This document shows positions 26,212-38,100 of a stretch of 64,000 nt of DNA, piece by piece. How positions within the stretch are numbered: position 1 is the stretch's first letter; the number at the start of each line of letters is the position of its first letter. The stretch spans positions 57,490,987-57,554,986 of the forward strand of contig OU744726.1 of the NCBI GenBank assembly GCA_916613615.1, read 5' to 3'. Both the position numbers and the translations under genes were made by a program. The notes beneath the pieces were generated by a model, which was given only the letters and a program-made list of their open reading frames with translations, searched no databases and had not been told where the DNA came from. Origin of the DNA: Steromphala cineraria (lineage: Eukaryota; Mollusca; Gastropoda; Trochida; Trochidae).

Positions 26212-26652
26212 CCTGTTAGGATCAGGTGTTTTCAGGTAAACCTAAAATTTAGTTCAGAAATTTTGTTTTTTGTCAGTATGAAATTGAAAACTTCTACCAT
26301 CATCTGCTTCTTTCACGTCCAAAGTGTGGTAGACAACCACATTGATTCTCCTTTAATAGTATTTGCAACAATCTTGTTTTTGAAATAATAATGACATGAT
26401 AGGAATACATTCTTTTATCAATATTGTTTGCAATTAACATATAATCCTGCCATGTGTATAACCCATTCTTGGACTGTATATTGCTGCATGTGTTAACCCT
26501 CTTTGTGTCGTGGCCAAATTTGATGATAATCCATGTGAACAGAATTCAGGAACAATGATGTATTTACTGTAAAACATGTTAACCAGATTTTATGCTCTAA
26601 ACATTTTCTGTATTCAACATTGCTTATTATGGGATCTTAGGGATGAAGTTGA

Positions 26653-29600
26653 CACTTGACACTCACTATAGCTCATCTGGCCTGAAATGCCCGATGGGCT
26701 TATGGCATGGCATGGTGTCCAGTGTCCGTCCGTTCGTCCTTCCGTCTGTAAACTTTGTGCATTTTCGACTTCTTCTCCTAAATTAAAAGGCGTAGAAAGC
26801 TGAAACTTTGTGTACAGACTCCTTACAAATTGTAACTTTGGTGACCCTGTGACCCCTAATAAGGGCCACAGGAGCCATGACCTTAAAACATATTTTCATC
26901 TTCTTCTCCAGACGCAAAGGGCCTAGAATTGCTAGAAAGCTGAAACTTTGTGTACAGACTCCTTGATTAGTGAAGATGATAAAGTGTTGTTTTGACGGCC
27001 CTGTGGCCCCTAATAAGGGCCAGAGGGGCCACGACCTTAAAACCTATTTTCATCTTCTTCTCAAGAAACATAAGGCATAGAAAGCTGGTCCCTTGTTTAC
27101 ATACTCCTTGCCTAGTGAAGATTAAACTTTATAGCTTTGGTGACCCAATTTCTAATGATAAAAGGATGTGACCTTGATGTGACCATGACCTTTGATGGAT
27201 AGTAAAATAATCTTTTCAATTTTTGTACTTCTTCAAAGATGATACATACCAAACTAGAGCTTCATGGCACAACAACTTTTCAAGTTATCGTGTTTATAAG
27301 GAATTTTTATTGACTTTATCACTCGTGACTTTGACCTTTGACCTTGACTGTGAACATGTTAACAGAAAAGACAGAAACAGAAAAGCATGTAAAAAAGTTC
27401 TGAAAAGCTTCATAGGATAATGCTTAACTCAAATTTTGTATACATTGTAAAAACTCATATCTCGTGACCTTGACCTTTGACATTTTAGGTCACACAGTTA
27501 ATGAACACTTTTCATTGGTTATAACATTCAAGTAATGATTAAAACTGTTAAAAGTTAAAATAAAGCATTTTTGCTAAACCATGTCCAAGTCTCGACCTTG
27601 CTGTGACCTTGACCTCAAATGGATTGTAGCAGAAACCCTTTCAAATATTTTTACCTTTTCAAAGATGATTTATACAAATTAGGAGCCTCATAGCACATAA
27701 AAACTTCTCAAGTTATCATGTTAACAAGGATTGTTTTAGTGATTTTATAACTCGTGACCTTGACCTTTGACCTTGACTGTGAACATGTCAAAATGGTTCC
27801 CCCAAAGTATAATCAGATATATATTCACATGAGGTCTGAAAACGTTAATAGAAAAAAGATACAGCTATTTATATGATTGCTGCGGCGGCAGTGGAGACTG
27901 CACAGAAACTGATAGCAGTCCGGACTAAGTTGAGACTGCTAATAATATAAACTTATATAAGTACATAGCCTTGCATGGATGCCATTGAATAGAAGCAACA
28001 AGTTTAAATCTTTGCTCCACATTGACCGATAACAGATAAAACAATGAATGTCTATAGATAAAAACTTCATAATTGTTGTTCAAATTTTGACTGCTTATGT
28101 GCAAGATAAATTATTCAATAATTCTTTTGTCATGAATTCGAATAGCTGTTTGTTTCAGACGTAAAGGACTGTTCTTTATTATTTTAAAAAGTTCAAATAA
28201 AAAGTTTTCCATCTCAATTAAGCAAATATGGCAAGTTCTAGGTAAATGCATTCATTGTGATATCTGTTTTGAACTTTCAACAAACAAAACATGAACATAG
28301 AAAGTGTCAACAAGTGAGGACAGACAGCAGAAATCAGTTTGATCATATTTATTACAAGCTCACACACTTTGGTGTTATATTCATAACACCACAAACTATA
28401 TACATGTCCCTTATATCATGTTGTCCCCAAAAGTGTCTATCTTATCAACACTTTTGTACCCGTTCATTCTCTTTCAAAGACACTTACAGTCTTTTCATTC
28501 ACACTCAACCATCCTCTCTCACAAACAGTCATATTAGCCTTCTTATGGTTCATGCAATGGTTCTCTTGAACAAGTCCTTGAAAAAGTTCAGGACGCGTGA
28601 ACAGAGGCTAGAGAAGAGAGAGGGCTTTGGAGTGTCTGCAACCTCAGTGTCTTCAAGGTCAATTTCGGAAAAGTCCTTGTCATCAACAATGGGAATACCA
28701 CACACATTGACCGACACTGAGGTGCTTTTGGGTGTTTCTGGGAACAGGGACTGGGACTCTCCTGAGACAATACGCTAGTGGGGAGAAAGGGGAAATATGT
28801 TACCAAAATGAAACAATCAAATAAAGATGACACAGGCAGTATATTACAGGTTTAAGAAAAATTATTCCTGTCAAGGGCTGCCATGTATCACTATCAATAT
28901 ATACATGTACTGATGTAGACAATAATGTAAACTTTAAAGTTTGAAAAATGTGTGTATTTAAGATGACATGATTTATCTGACCATCTCTAATGACATTAAT
29001 GGAGAGTTTTTAACTTCAGCTCTCAATTTTAGGAGGCGTACTGGTTGATAATTCTTTAATGTCAGATTTACTTTTTAACAATTTATTCAACGATACATGG
29101 CAAGAATTAGATCTTGATAGTGTGTTAGTAGGCTAACCATGGATATTAATTTTAAAACTATTTTGTTTATTCCTGCTAACATACTTTACAGAGAGCAATG
29201 GTTGACAGGGTGGGGTGGGAAAGAGCAGAATATCTTTCAAATGCAGTAAAAGCTGTAAGGGGTAAAAAGGAGGATTAGGAAAGAGTGAGTGAGTTATTGT
29301 TTACCACCACTTTACAGTTATTAGTGGTACTGTGACAAAGTATAATAAAGACTTAGTTGTAGATGTTTGATTGATATTGACATATTCACTGAATAGTGAA
29401 TCAATGACATTACTGTGCAAAATTAAATTTGTTTTCATTGCTTTAGGTTTTTACATTTTGTCACAAATTGTGATATTAAAATTGACAAAGATAGTCATTA
29501 TCCCTTTTTAGTAAGAAACAAAGGGATTAAATTGTGTTTTTGACATAACTGTCCCCCGGCCAAACTGAAAGATAAACCAAAATGGCCGAACTGTTTCTTT

Positions 29601-30475
29601 AGATTCAGCACCATTAGTTTTATACTCATTTCATCAGAACCGAGTGTGAAAGGGCTTATTTCTTTCTTATTAACGGTACCTTGCATGTCTATGGTCGAGC
29701 TCATGTTGCTAGTTCAAGGGATAAGCAATTCCAAACAAGACAACTTTCGATAATATCACGAGAGCAAAGGAGTCTGCAATCAAAACAACAGTGATTGTTG
29801 ACAGAATGACAATCGTTGTCATGGATGTACACGCTCTCGTGAGAATCTCGAGAGAAAGGTCACGTGACACTTTGAGGCCCAAGTTGGGTGGCGCAAAATT
29901 CAAAACTGTCTCTGAATCTCATTAGCGTATGTAGAACTCACTAAAACGGCCTCAAAAGGTCAGCACAAGCTTTAAAAGATGTCATGAAACAGCGATTGAA
30001 ACGGTCTTACTACTTCTGTTCTAATAAGCTGTTGAAAATATTTAACTTGTGACAAATTTCACCTTATTGTCGCCTCCTCCCATTCTTCTGGCACCAGCGT
30101 TGGCAACGAGAGTGATCTGCCCCTGATTCTCAGCCACACCACTAGGTGACAATACAGATTGGTACATGTTTTTCTTTTTCAGGATTTCTAATGTAGAGTC
30201 GTCTTTGCAATATGATTAAATTTGAAAAAAACGTTTGATTTGAGTTGTTTTTAACGTTAGACTTAAGAAAAGAGATATAATTGACATGCTGATTTGGCAA
30301 ATTGCTACAATATTTTACTATGTTTTAGGTAAAACTTTTCAACATGTGTTCCGAAATCTAAAACATTTCTCCACATTGAATTTGTATATTTCAACTCAAG
30401 TTAACAAAATCTTTTAACCCTCCTAACTGGTTACAATAAATGCGTAAAATGTTGTTTATCAATGTGATTTTTTTT
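26653..30475. repeat. Array unit E (right-truncated)
   Basis: Nearly identical to D up to about 29290, including the same internal deletion at about 27146. Near 30228 it loses the stretch holding candidate exon a of the minus-strand gene, then resumes briefly. Homology ends at about 30475, before the position of the plus-strand terminal exon, so that exon is absent. Confidence 0.85.
28550..30141 (-). CDS. Minus-strand spliced gene, array copy E, partial
   Basis: Exon c (28550-28774) is open with a Thr-to-Ser change. Exon b (30063-30141) is the intact 79-nt form. The segment equivalent to candidate exon a is deleted, so any 5' part must come from the unique sequence to the right (a minus-strand open frame occurs at 30459-30653, unproven). 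It could be a promoter-swapped copy or a dead fragment. Confidence 0.33.
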
Positions 30476-31937
30476 TATTTGACTTATTATGTAAGACTGA
30501 GCTGCCTCTGTCGGGAGAGAATGGGTTGTTGTGTTCAAATGACTTGTGAGTTGTGATGATATCAACAGCTGATTTAAAGTCATATATCTTAGATATTTTT
30601 ATACCTAGATTATTTTCGAAGAACTTCTTAATTAGAATGATTTTTACAGACACAAATATTTGTTGCTCACTTTCTATGAGGAGTATATGTGGTACATGTT
30701 ATATTTCTGAACTGGACACAAATGTTATTACTTACAACTAATATGAATAAACATAAAGTTGTTAAATATTTCGCAATTGTATCTTTAATTCTGATTTGAG
30801 GGCAATTGAATTTCTGTCAAACAAACATCGCGTTCAAGTCACCTTTCGCTATTAACATAGCACAGATTGCACGTGCAAAGCACTCGTCGAATCCTAAAAG
30901 GTTTCAAAAATGACAATTGACAGGTCACGTAGTTGGCATCGTATTGCGATCAATGAAATTGATCACAAGAAAAAAATCAGAGGGAGAGACACAACGTAAA
31001 TGTTGTAAGTCCGTGACATTCGTGCAGTCTGTGAACACTGACCAGGCTGCTTTTAGACGAATTGCACAGGTTGTCCTTTTCATGGTTTGATGGTTTGAAC
31101 ATCGACAATTTATTTTTTTAAAGTGACATCTTTTCGTTAGGTAACTTCGTTTTAGATATTTAGCGTGTCGTGGCGTAGCTTGCGCAATTCTTAAAGCTAA
31201 GAGTTTCAAGTTTGATACAGATTATGATCGTGTGGAGAAACATTTATACTTAATAGTTTACATTTATATTTTGACTTTGAAATTTCAAAGATCTTTTAAT
31301 TTTGAAATAAAACAGAACATTGAAAATAAAACAATTTAAACAACACCAAAACCACTGCTTTTCTCAATAATAGGCCCTTAGCTCCGCCCACTATAGTGCC
31401 CTTCCTCATGTGAGTTCACAAACAAAAAGTAGTTCTGAAATAGATTTGAAAGGGTATCTTGCTTTTCTAATAAACAATAATAATCAGTCTTCAAAATCAA
31501 ATATAATCGTTCAGTCTCTTCCAAGCACTTGTGAAAGATATTTGTGATAGTGGTTTGAGTATTGTAAGAGAAGTCCTTAGCTTCATGTTGCCTTGTTTCG
31601 TACAGTCAGCAAGCAGTATCTATGTAAACGCCAAATTAATTATGTGTCAACTGCAAATTGTGGTTTATATACTTTAAATATCTGAATGCATACCGCTCAC
31701 ACGTTCTTGTGAAATCGAATTATAAATGAGGATATCGTTTAAATTTCAAAGTTTGAATTTATATTTAAACTTGAGTGGTTAAAAAAAAAGAGAGCCCGTT
31801 CTTAACCGCATTTATAAGCGATCCCTGATGGACTGGAGTCTGGAATTGTTGAAGGAGTTTACTAAAGTCAAGGTTTCACTGTAGACTGAGTCTGGCAAAA
31901 CCTACATCCCTGATCTGACGTAAACCGTATTACGGTT
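30476..31937. other. Unique sequence right of the array
   Basis: Single-copy AT-rich sequence. Minus-strand open frames at 30459-30653 and 30925-31209 lack convincing splice sites. It could contain 5' exons of array copy E, but nothing can be supported. Confidence 0.4.
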
Positions 31938-32036
31938 GAGATAATGACCTACAGCCGAGTGGTTATCGGAAAATAACCTTCAAGCGACAGCGAGAAGGTT
32001 ATTTTCCGATAGCCACGAGGATATGGTCATTATCTC
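31938..32036. repeat. Perfect-ended hairpin (MITE-like)
   Basis: Outer arms GAGATAATGACC and GGTCATTATCTC match perfectly. Inner arms GGTTATCGGAAAATAACCTT and AAGGTTATTTTCCGATAGCC match with one mismatch around a loop of about 14 bases. It probably forms a long fold-back; most likely a short non-autonomous DNA element. Confidence 0.8.
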
Positions 32037-32382
32037 ACATACACCACATGGCTTTACCAATTTGTATTTTAACAAAAGTAGAACAACAACCAAATATTTA
32101 GTTATTTGATAGTCGTGTTATGAGGTAAAACTTAAATACACTAAACTTCTTAACATGCCATTTGCACAATACGCGAATTTCACGTGCAGATTGAGCATGT
32201 CATGGCGATGTTGTCAATCAGACAAATCTGAGCAAGAAGCAATCTGTTTTAGTTGTTTCGACTTACAAACACCAACATTCTTTATTGTACTGAAATTAAA
32301 TAATGTGAATACAATTCGTCAAAAACGTCACAGAAGTTGTGATTTATGGCAAATGATATTCTTTGTTTAATACACTATTCAG

Positions 32383-33148
32383 TCCATCAAATATTTTCCT
32401 CTTTTTGAAGAAAAAGTTGTTGCTGCACGGACGTTGTCAATTTCATCTTGCTATGCACGGATGCACGGATTTTACGTAAATATCATATCGCACGAGCTTT
32501 ACACAATCGAAAGCACATGGTATGAAGGTGGAGACGAAAATGAAGTGGTCTCTTGTTTTGAACAAATTTATGATCGCGTTTCAAGGCCTTTTCAGGCGGA
32601 AGTAAAGGTAAGTTGAATTTTTAAGTATATTCATGTATTTTCTGTTGAATGTTATCTATGCGTGGATCAACGAAAATGCTGAAGTATGTTACAGAGGGTT
32701 TACATTGTATAAACAAGCTGTCAACAACCAAGTTATATTTAAGCATTTTGCTGTTGAAAAATGATTGTTAATGTAATTATTATTTTCAATATCATTTAGT
32801 AATGAATGAATGAATGAATGTCTTTATTTCCTCCAATGGCATTTAAAGATTACAAGGCAAAAGCAATACCATTCAAATATCTACATGAGAAATATATACA
32901 ATTAATCACATTATTCGACATTCATCTTTAAAATATGAATGGTCCATTAAAAAGTATACTCTAACATTACTCAAAAGTCCGATTCAAATGTTTTGAAATG
33001 ATATTAGAAAAAATTATTCATACCTAGAGAGAGATCTACATTTAGCAATTAAATCAAACATCGATAGGCAATTTACAAAGATCACCGGTGATAAATTTCA
33101 ACAACTGACGTTACACTTTTGTTTCAGGGACTACATATGGACATTTGA
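32383..33148 (+). CDS. Unrecognised gene, two 3' exons
   Basis: Exon 32383-32607 (225 nt) follows an acceptor (tacactattcag) and ends in a consensus donor (AAG/gtaagt). Its 75 codons include KYFPLFEEKVVAARTLS, HGFYVNIISHELYTIESTWY and YDRVSRPFQAEVK, with balanced composition and no stops. The next exon starts at 33128 after cttttgtttcag and adds GLHMDI before TGA at 33146-33148. The same frame then stays open for 90 more codons to 33418, so the TGA may be a read-through site, a nonsense mutation, or the true end. Upstream exons were not identified; a plus-strand open frame at 32155-32370 might belong. No family recognised. The intron holds a retroelement tail. Confidence 0.45.
32800..32845 (-). 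mobile_element. Non-LTR retroelement 3' tail (antisense)
   Basis: On the minus strand the sequence reads GGAAATAAAGAC followed by a (CATT)n run, as expected for the end of a non-LTR retroelement with a short tandem tail. The body to the right (up to about 33060) is not recognised. Confidence 0.4.
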
Positions 33149-33560
33149 TTGACTATCCAAACAACATTAAAGTCGACCTTATTACGGATAATTCAACAAA
33201 GACCATATGCATGGAACATTAGCTTGCCACAGGATTGGAAACATTGTTCACTTGGATTCTGTGTCCTACTTGTTGAAGCTTTTCAGCTAACCAAGAACGA
33301 CGTGAAATGGTGTAGGAGTGTTAAGATGAAAATACTAGAAGATCTTGAGGTCTGCATTCATCTGGATCAGCACAAAGAACAAAATGATATCACCATATTG
33401 TGGTGCATTTTTAAGTAAAATAATCTTTAAATCTGTAAATAAACTACGTTTCAAAAATTGCTTTGATATTATGTATATTTTCGTAATTATGTCCTTGATA
33501 CAAAGTCAACACTTCAAGGTGTTAGGTACCTTGACGTACCCGAAAACACAGTGGTTGTAA

Positions 33561-33632
33561 GTTCTCTCGAGGTGCGATACCACAAAAAAGTGAGGCGAAG
33601 CCGAACTTTTTTTGTGGTATCGAACCGAGAAC
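33561..33632. repeat. Hairpin element
   Basis: GTTCTC at 33561 pairs with GAGAAC at 33627-33632. Inner arms GATACCACAAAAAAGT and ACTTTTTTTGTGGTATC flank a loop with gaggcgaagccg. It looks like a short inverted-repeat transposon relic. Confidence 0.7.
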
Positions 33633-34069
33633 ACATCGACTAAACGCACATTGGATGTGAAGAGGTAAGGTTATAAATATAACCATCGCACGCCTGGTTA
33701 TACGAAATAGTTAACCTCTGATATTGACCTGATAACAACACCACGTGGTGTATAGATATATGTCTGCTACCTCCCTTTAATTCACATCCCCCGAGATTAA
33801 CTTTTCTTTGAGTTCACAAATTAGTTATCTCTTGTTTATAGTCGTAGTCGTGGTTATCGTTGTCTTCTCCTTAACCTTCAATCCCTAAAAGACCGTAACA
33901 AGCAGGTAGTTGGATTTCTGGATTATAGGGGTAAAGTAAACCTCTTCCTTTATCGTTTTCAGGAGACAATCATTGGTATGTTTAACCAAGATTGGCAGTC
34001 GACATTAGACAATAGCTCGCGATATGATTCATATCGGATTCAAATGGGAACCTGAATACTTTATAATTT

Positions 34070-34152
34070 AATGTTGGAATTGTACAACATGTAACCCAAT
34101 GTATATGGGCCTGAGGCCTCACATACAATAAACATCCTTTGACTTGACTTGT
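34070..34152 (+). mobile_element. Retroelement 3' end with CTTGA tail
   Basis: The end of a polyadenylated or tailed element: AATAAA at about 34128 followed by catcctttgacttgacttg, a short tandem tail. The phrase caatgtatatgggcctgagg precedes it. This may instead be the polyadenylation region of the candidate gene ending at 33148. Confidence 0.35.
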
Positions 34153-34205
34153 GTTGTTTCTATAACCCCTTCAAATCTTAAAACGAGTAACAAACATATT
34201 TTAGC

Positions 34206-34357
34206 CAGTCTGATTGAACTCGGCCTAGTTTTTAGGAAGTTTTAAAATATTTACTCGATCGAGAATCGAACATATTAGTTCGATAGGATTTTATATCTTC
34301 GTAGTTAATATTTTGAATATGTTACTCCTCAGAACTAGGCCGATATAAATCAGACTG
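34206..34357. mobile_element. MITE with ~25-bp terminal inverted repeats
   Basis: CAGTCTGATT..CGGCCTAGTT at the left end mirrors AACTAGGCCGATATAAATCAGACTG at the right end, with a few mismatches. The interior is AT-rich and non-coding. Confidence 0.7.
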
Positions 34358-35133
34358 TGTTTAAGCCTAATGTCTAGCCTGTAGATCTCTTACCAATGAT
34401 CATAATCCTTTAAATGGTCAAAGAATCAATTATCGCATTGTGACCTAATGTAGCATTTGTAACAATCAAAATAACAGAAACTTTAATGCAGCATTATCCC
34501 AATGTGTTTTGCAACCTCTAAAAATGTCTTCCAAATAAAAATATCGACAAAGGGTTACTATTAATAATAATTTATTATAAATATGACACCACATGCTATA
34601 AAATGACTATACATTAAATATGATTTAAATACACGTGACAGAATTTGGTTAGCAGTCACATATAACGTATATACAAAAAATGATGAAACATATATATTGT
34701 ATTACTAAACATAAAGCACTTTTGTACATATTGTTCTCCTGGTCGACTTCATACTTCTTTCCATCGTTCCCCCTCCTTAAGTGTATCCAGCCTCAGGAAT
34801 GGTCCTTATAACTGAAAACAAAATGTCACCACAGGTTTATTCATGTAATTTAAGTATTTTCCCCAAGAAAACACTAAATCGGATACTCCCAAATTGTTCA
34901 ACAACGATTGTATTCTGCTCATTGAAAAATAAATCCTTTCCCATGTTAGTTATGGTCCTGGCAACATGTCATTACGACATTATTGCTTAATGTCTATAAA
35001 ATAGATACATGTAATTACAACGATAACACCCTTAGCAGCTTTATTTGCCTATTCAAAAATGTTCAATTGCACGGACCAAGTTGTCAAAAATGATATATAT
35101 GTTTTTGCTGTACAATAATTGGCACTTGGTCTA

Positions 35134-38100
35134 TCACGTGTTGTTGGTCCGTGTACTCACCGTGATGTCATGACTCGTGACGTCATCATCTACATCCGGT
35201 AGGTCAACCTGCACGAACTCGCCGCTAGCAAGAGTGTAGTCACTTCCGTAGCTGCCAAGGGTCTGTGAATTGAACATGGGCAATAGAGAGATATGTCTTA
35301 TGCTATACTTATGTTTTGACAAAATGCTTATGTATTGATGCAAAAAGATGTCTTTGTTTTTGAGCATAAATAGACAATATACATAAATATGTTCATTCTA
35401 TTATAGGTTATTTTTTCAAACGTTGTTAAAAATCATTACCTGAAAAACATTAAATGTTGTTTAAAATCTGAATTTCTGAGGTAACATTCAATACATTATA
35501 TCAATTATTTTTGTAGAAAAAAATCATGACATGTTAACTCTGAAAACGTTTGTGAATGAGGGAATTGCATTAACTAGGACAACGTTTTGAGCTTAAAATA
35601 GTGTATCCTAAACTTTTAAATCTATTCCATGTACCTGCATCTAGGTAAGATAGATAGAAACCCGAGAATCGGATGTATTATTCTTATTGATATGATATTA
35701 AAAATAAGTTAGGTTAGAAACTTATCTTTTGAAATGATGCTTTATTTGGCTGTAGGTGCTATCACCGTCATCACTAGCTTTGTGCTATTAAACCTAACGT
35801 TAACAGTCAATGCTTGTAAACTCATCAAGTACCAATTGTAAACCTCTTAGACCTTAAAGGGGCAGTATCACGTTTTTAGGGGGTATATAGGGTGATGTCA
35901 GGAAAATGAAAATAAATGGTCCCAATTGAAATATATTGTATTTAAACTAACTGTAGCAGTAATAATTCAAATATATAATGGACAGTTTAGCCATGCGATT
36001 CCTGTTTCTTACACAAAATGAATTATAGGTGTTCGCACAAAATGGCCACCAATGGGTTTTATGTGAATCTTTATACGTTGTCCTCTGACTATGGCTGATT
36101 GATTTGTGTTATTAGATTTTTGACCCTATCAAAATAATAAATTTTATTTTAACGTACAATTATCAGTGAAAAATTTAAGATATCAAATTTCTCAAAAACG
36201 TGGTATTGCCCCTTTAAAACTCAAGCTTCATGTATCCATTTTTACCAGTTTCAAAAAATCTTAAAAGGGTGAGTGACTGTATCTACTGAATGTTGAAACT
36301 TTCTACTTACATCCATGGAGACAGATTTCGACTTCTGTGCACACATGACGGCGTGGTGGATGGTGGCGCACACGTGACGACGATGGACGTACTTGTAGAA
36401 ACCAGACTTTTCCAACATGGCGCGCACTTCAGCTGTTGCAGAGAAAATAAACGTTTTTGCTAAAATCTATAAAATGGAGGGGCTTCATGGGTTTAAATAT
36501 CGACGTTGATACACTCTTTGTGTAAACCGCTTTCATTTGGATTTACTTCTGGGCATCATAAGAAATGAGTTTTAAAAAATTAACTGTAGTTTGAACTTTT
36601 AAAGTATACGGATCATTTATTCATACCTTTGCATTCTCCGAGGTAGATATCAATACCGACGTCCTTGAAAGCTTGAGTAATCTGCAAATTGAAGAATTAC
36701 AAATATAAATTGAGTTTTTTCATAAACAGGTTATTTTTTAAATATCCGGAGTTGAAAAGAACATGTTTATACGTGCATATTTAAGTTGATTAATTTGCAT
36801 TAGACAAAATGGCATGTCCGCTGAATAATACCAACTCAGAGTTAACCATAAACAATTTTCTTAAAATCTTTAAAAACTCTCAGAAGATTTAGTTTATTTT
36901 TCCTGTTTTGTAAGAAGCATTAGATAAGCATTTCTTTTAGGACGATGCTGCCAGTGTTCATGAACTTAGATTGTTCGTATTCAAAATGGAAACAGCAAAC
37001 ATATTATAATTATTAGCTTAATCGGAAGAAAATACAAACCTCAAGCAGAACCTTGACGGTGACGGAGTCGACATACTGGATGGTTGATCCGTCAATTACA
37101 ATGGCATGCACGTCGTTCTTCTTGTCTTCCTTAGCCATGTATGAGTAGGTGTGCTCGTGACCTTGACCCGAACATGGCTCGTCTGGCCAACGTTTGTGTG
37201 CGTCCAGGCATACCTATGTACGTTAGAACGTCAGAATGAAAATGTGTCTTCAACAATATATTTTGCTGGGATCTAATCGGAATTTTTTTTTTTTTTCATT
37301 TTGAGGCAAAACCGAAAACATGTTATGATGCGTTGACAATAATTTATGAAATCAAGTTTGTGAAACATGACGCCTTTGTTCATTCTAGATCCATTTTGAG
37401 ACCTTACATAAGGATGTTGTAGATTGAGTTCGAGCAAACAACTAGGAATTAGCAAATCAGGAACTGAGATATCTTCATATTTATTCGACAAAGACCATGC
37501 AACGCTCCTTATTCACTTCTCTCTCACCTGTTGATGTCGTAAAATGACGTCTGCTTCTCTGATTTTGTCCATCTTGATCTTGAGATCTTTGGGGTCAAGG
37601 CCAGTGACCCTGATGAGCTGACGCCGGAAGTGCTCAAGGTTTGCGAAATACAAGGGTGCCTCAAATCTGAAGATCTTTATGCCAGGGACATCTCTTGCCT
37701 GAAGAGAGGATTCATATTTTTAAGGGATGAACAGAGCAAATTTCAATATTTTTAAGACCAAAATCTGAGAAAAAGATGTAGACAAACGCATTTTGTCATT
37801 CATAAATCTCTATTAAAATTGTTTATTACAGACAGATTGTTTTTACATTTACTCCAACGACTAATGTGGAGATGCTTGAATCTTTTGAACTGGACGTTGA
37901 TAAACTATCCCAGGAGTAAACTAAGGTTTGAAAATATATGCGCAAATGCAAAGATTTAGTGGTATTTGGTTCCTGAGCATCTAAGTTAAATATCATGACA
38001 TTATTGATATAACTTAAAGACTTTCTAGTTGAATGAAAATGGAAGATTTGGTCAAATTAATTCATTGAGGACAGTTTGAACTCACATCAGGGTAAACCTT

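Larger units (their letters stand above)
22014..26652. repeat. Array unit D
   Basis: Exactly 4639 bp. An internal deletion of roughly 650-680 bp relative to B and C is visible at ggtgaccc/aatttctaatg (about 22507). It is the only unit in which the plus-strand terminal exon (26021-26211) is uninterrupted. Minus-strand exon b carries the 1-base deletion. Confidence 0.87.
6630..30475. repeat. Tandem array of five 3.8-5.3 kb gene-bearing units
   Basis: Five direct units are seen: A 6630-11480, B 11481-16743, C 16744-22013, D 22014-26652, E 26653-30475. Each starts near the word cacttgacactc. An internal anchor (gtgatatctgttttgaac) recurs at 8523, 13773, 19044, 23618 and 28257, giving offsets of 5250, 5271, 4574 and 4639. 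Every unit carries, in order: the TTTAGCTCATCTGGCC repeat, a stretch with TGACCT half-site clusters, the 3' end of a minus-strand gene, and exons of further candidates. Divergence differs by unit: D and E are almost identical over most of their length and A is the most diverged. Unit E is truncated on the right, where unique sequence starts. Confidence 0.93.

Noticed and set aside
8825..28774. Plus-strand reading of the conserved exon (ending SPETIR)
   Set aside because: It is open in most copies, but the minus-strand frame has a strong acceptor, a fixed 225-nt length in all copies and an AATAAA at a sensible distance, so I prefer the minus strand.
6630..30475. CRISPR-like or satellite interpretation of the periodic array
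   Set aside because: Units are 4-5 kb and contain exons and transposon modules. There are no short repeats with spacers and the DNA is eukaryotic.
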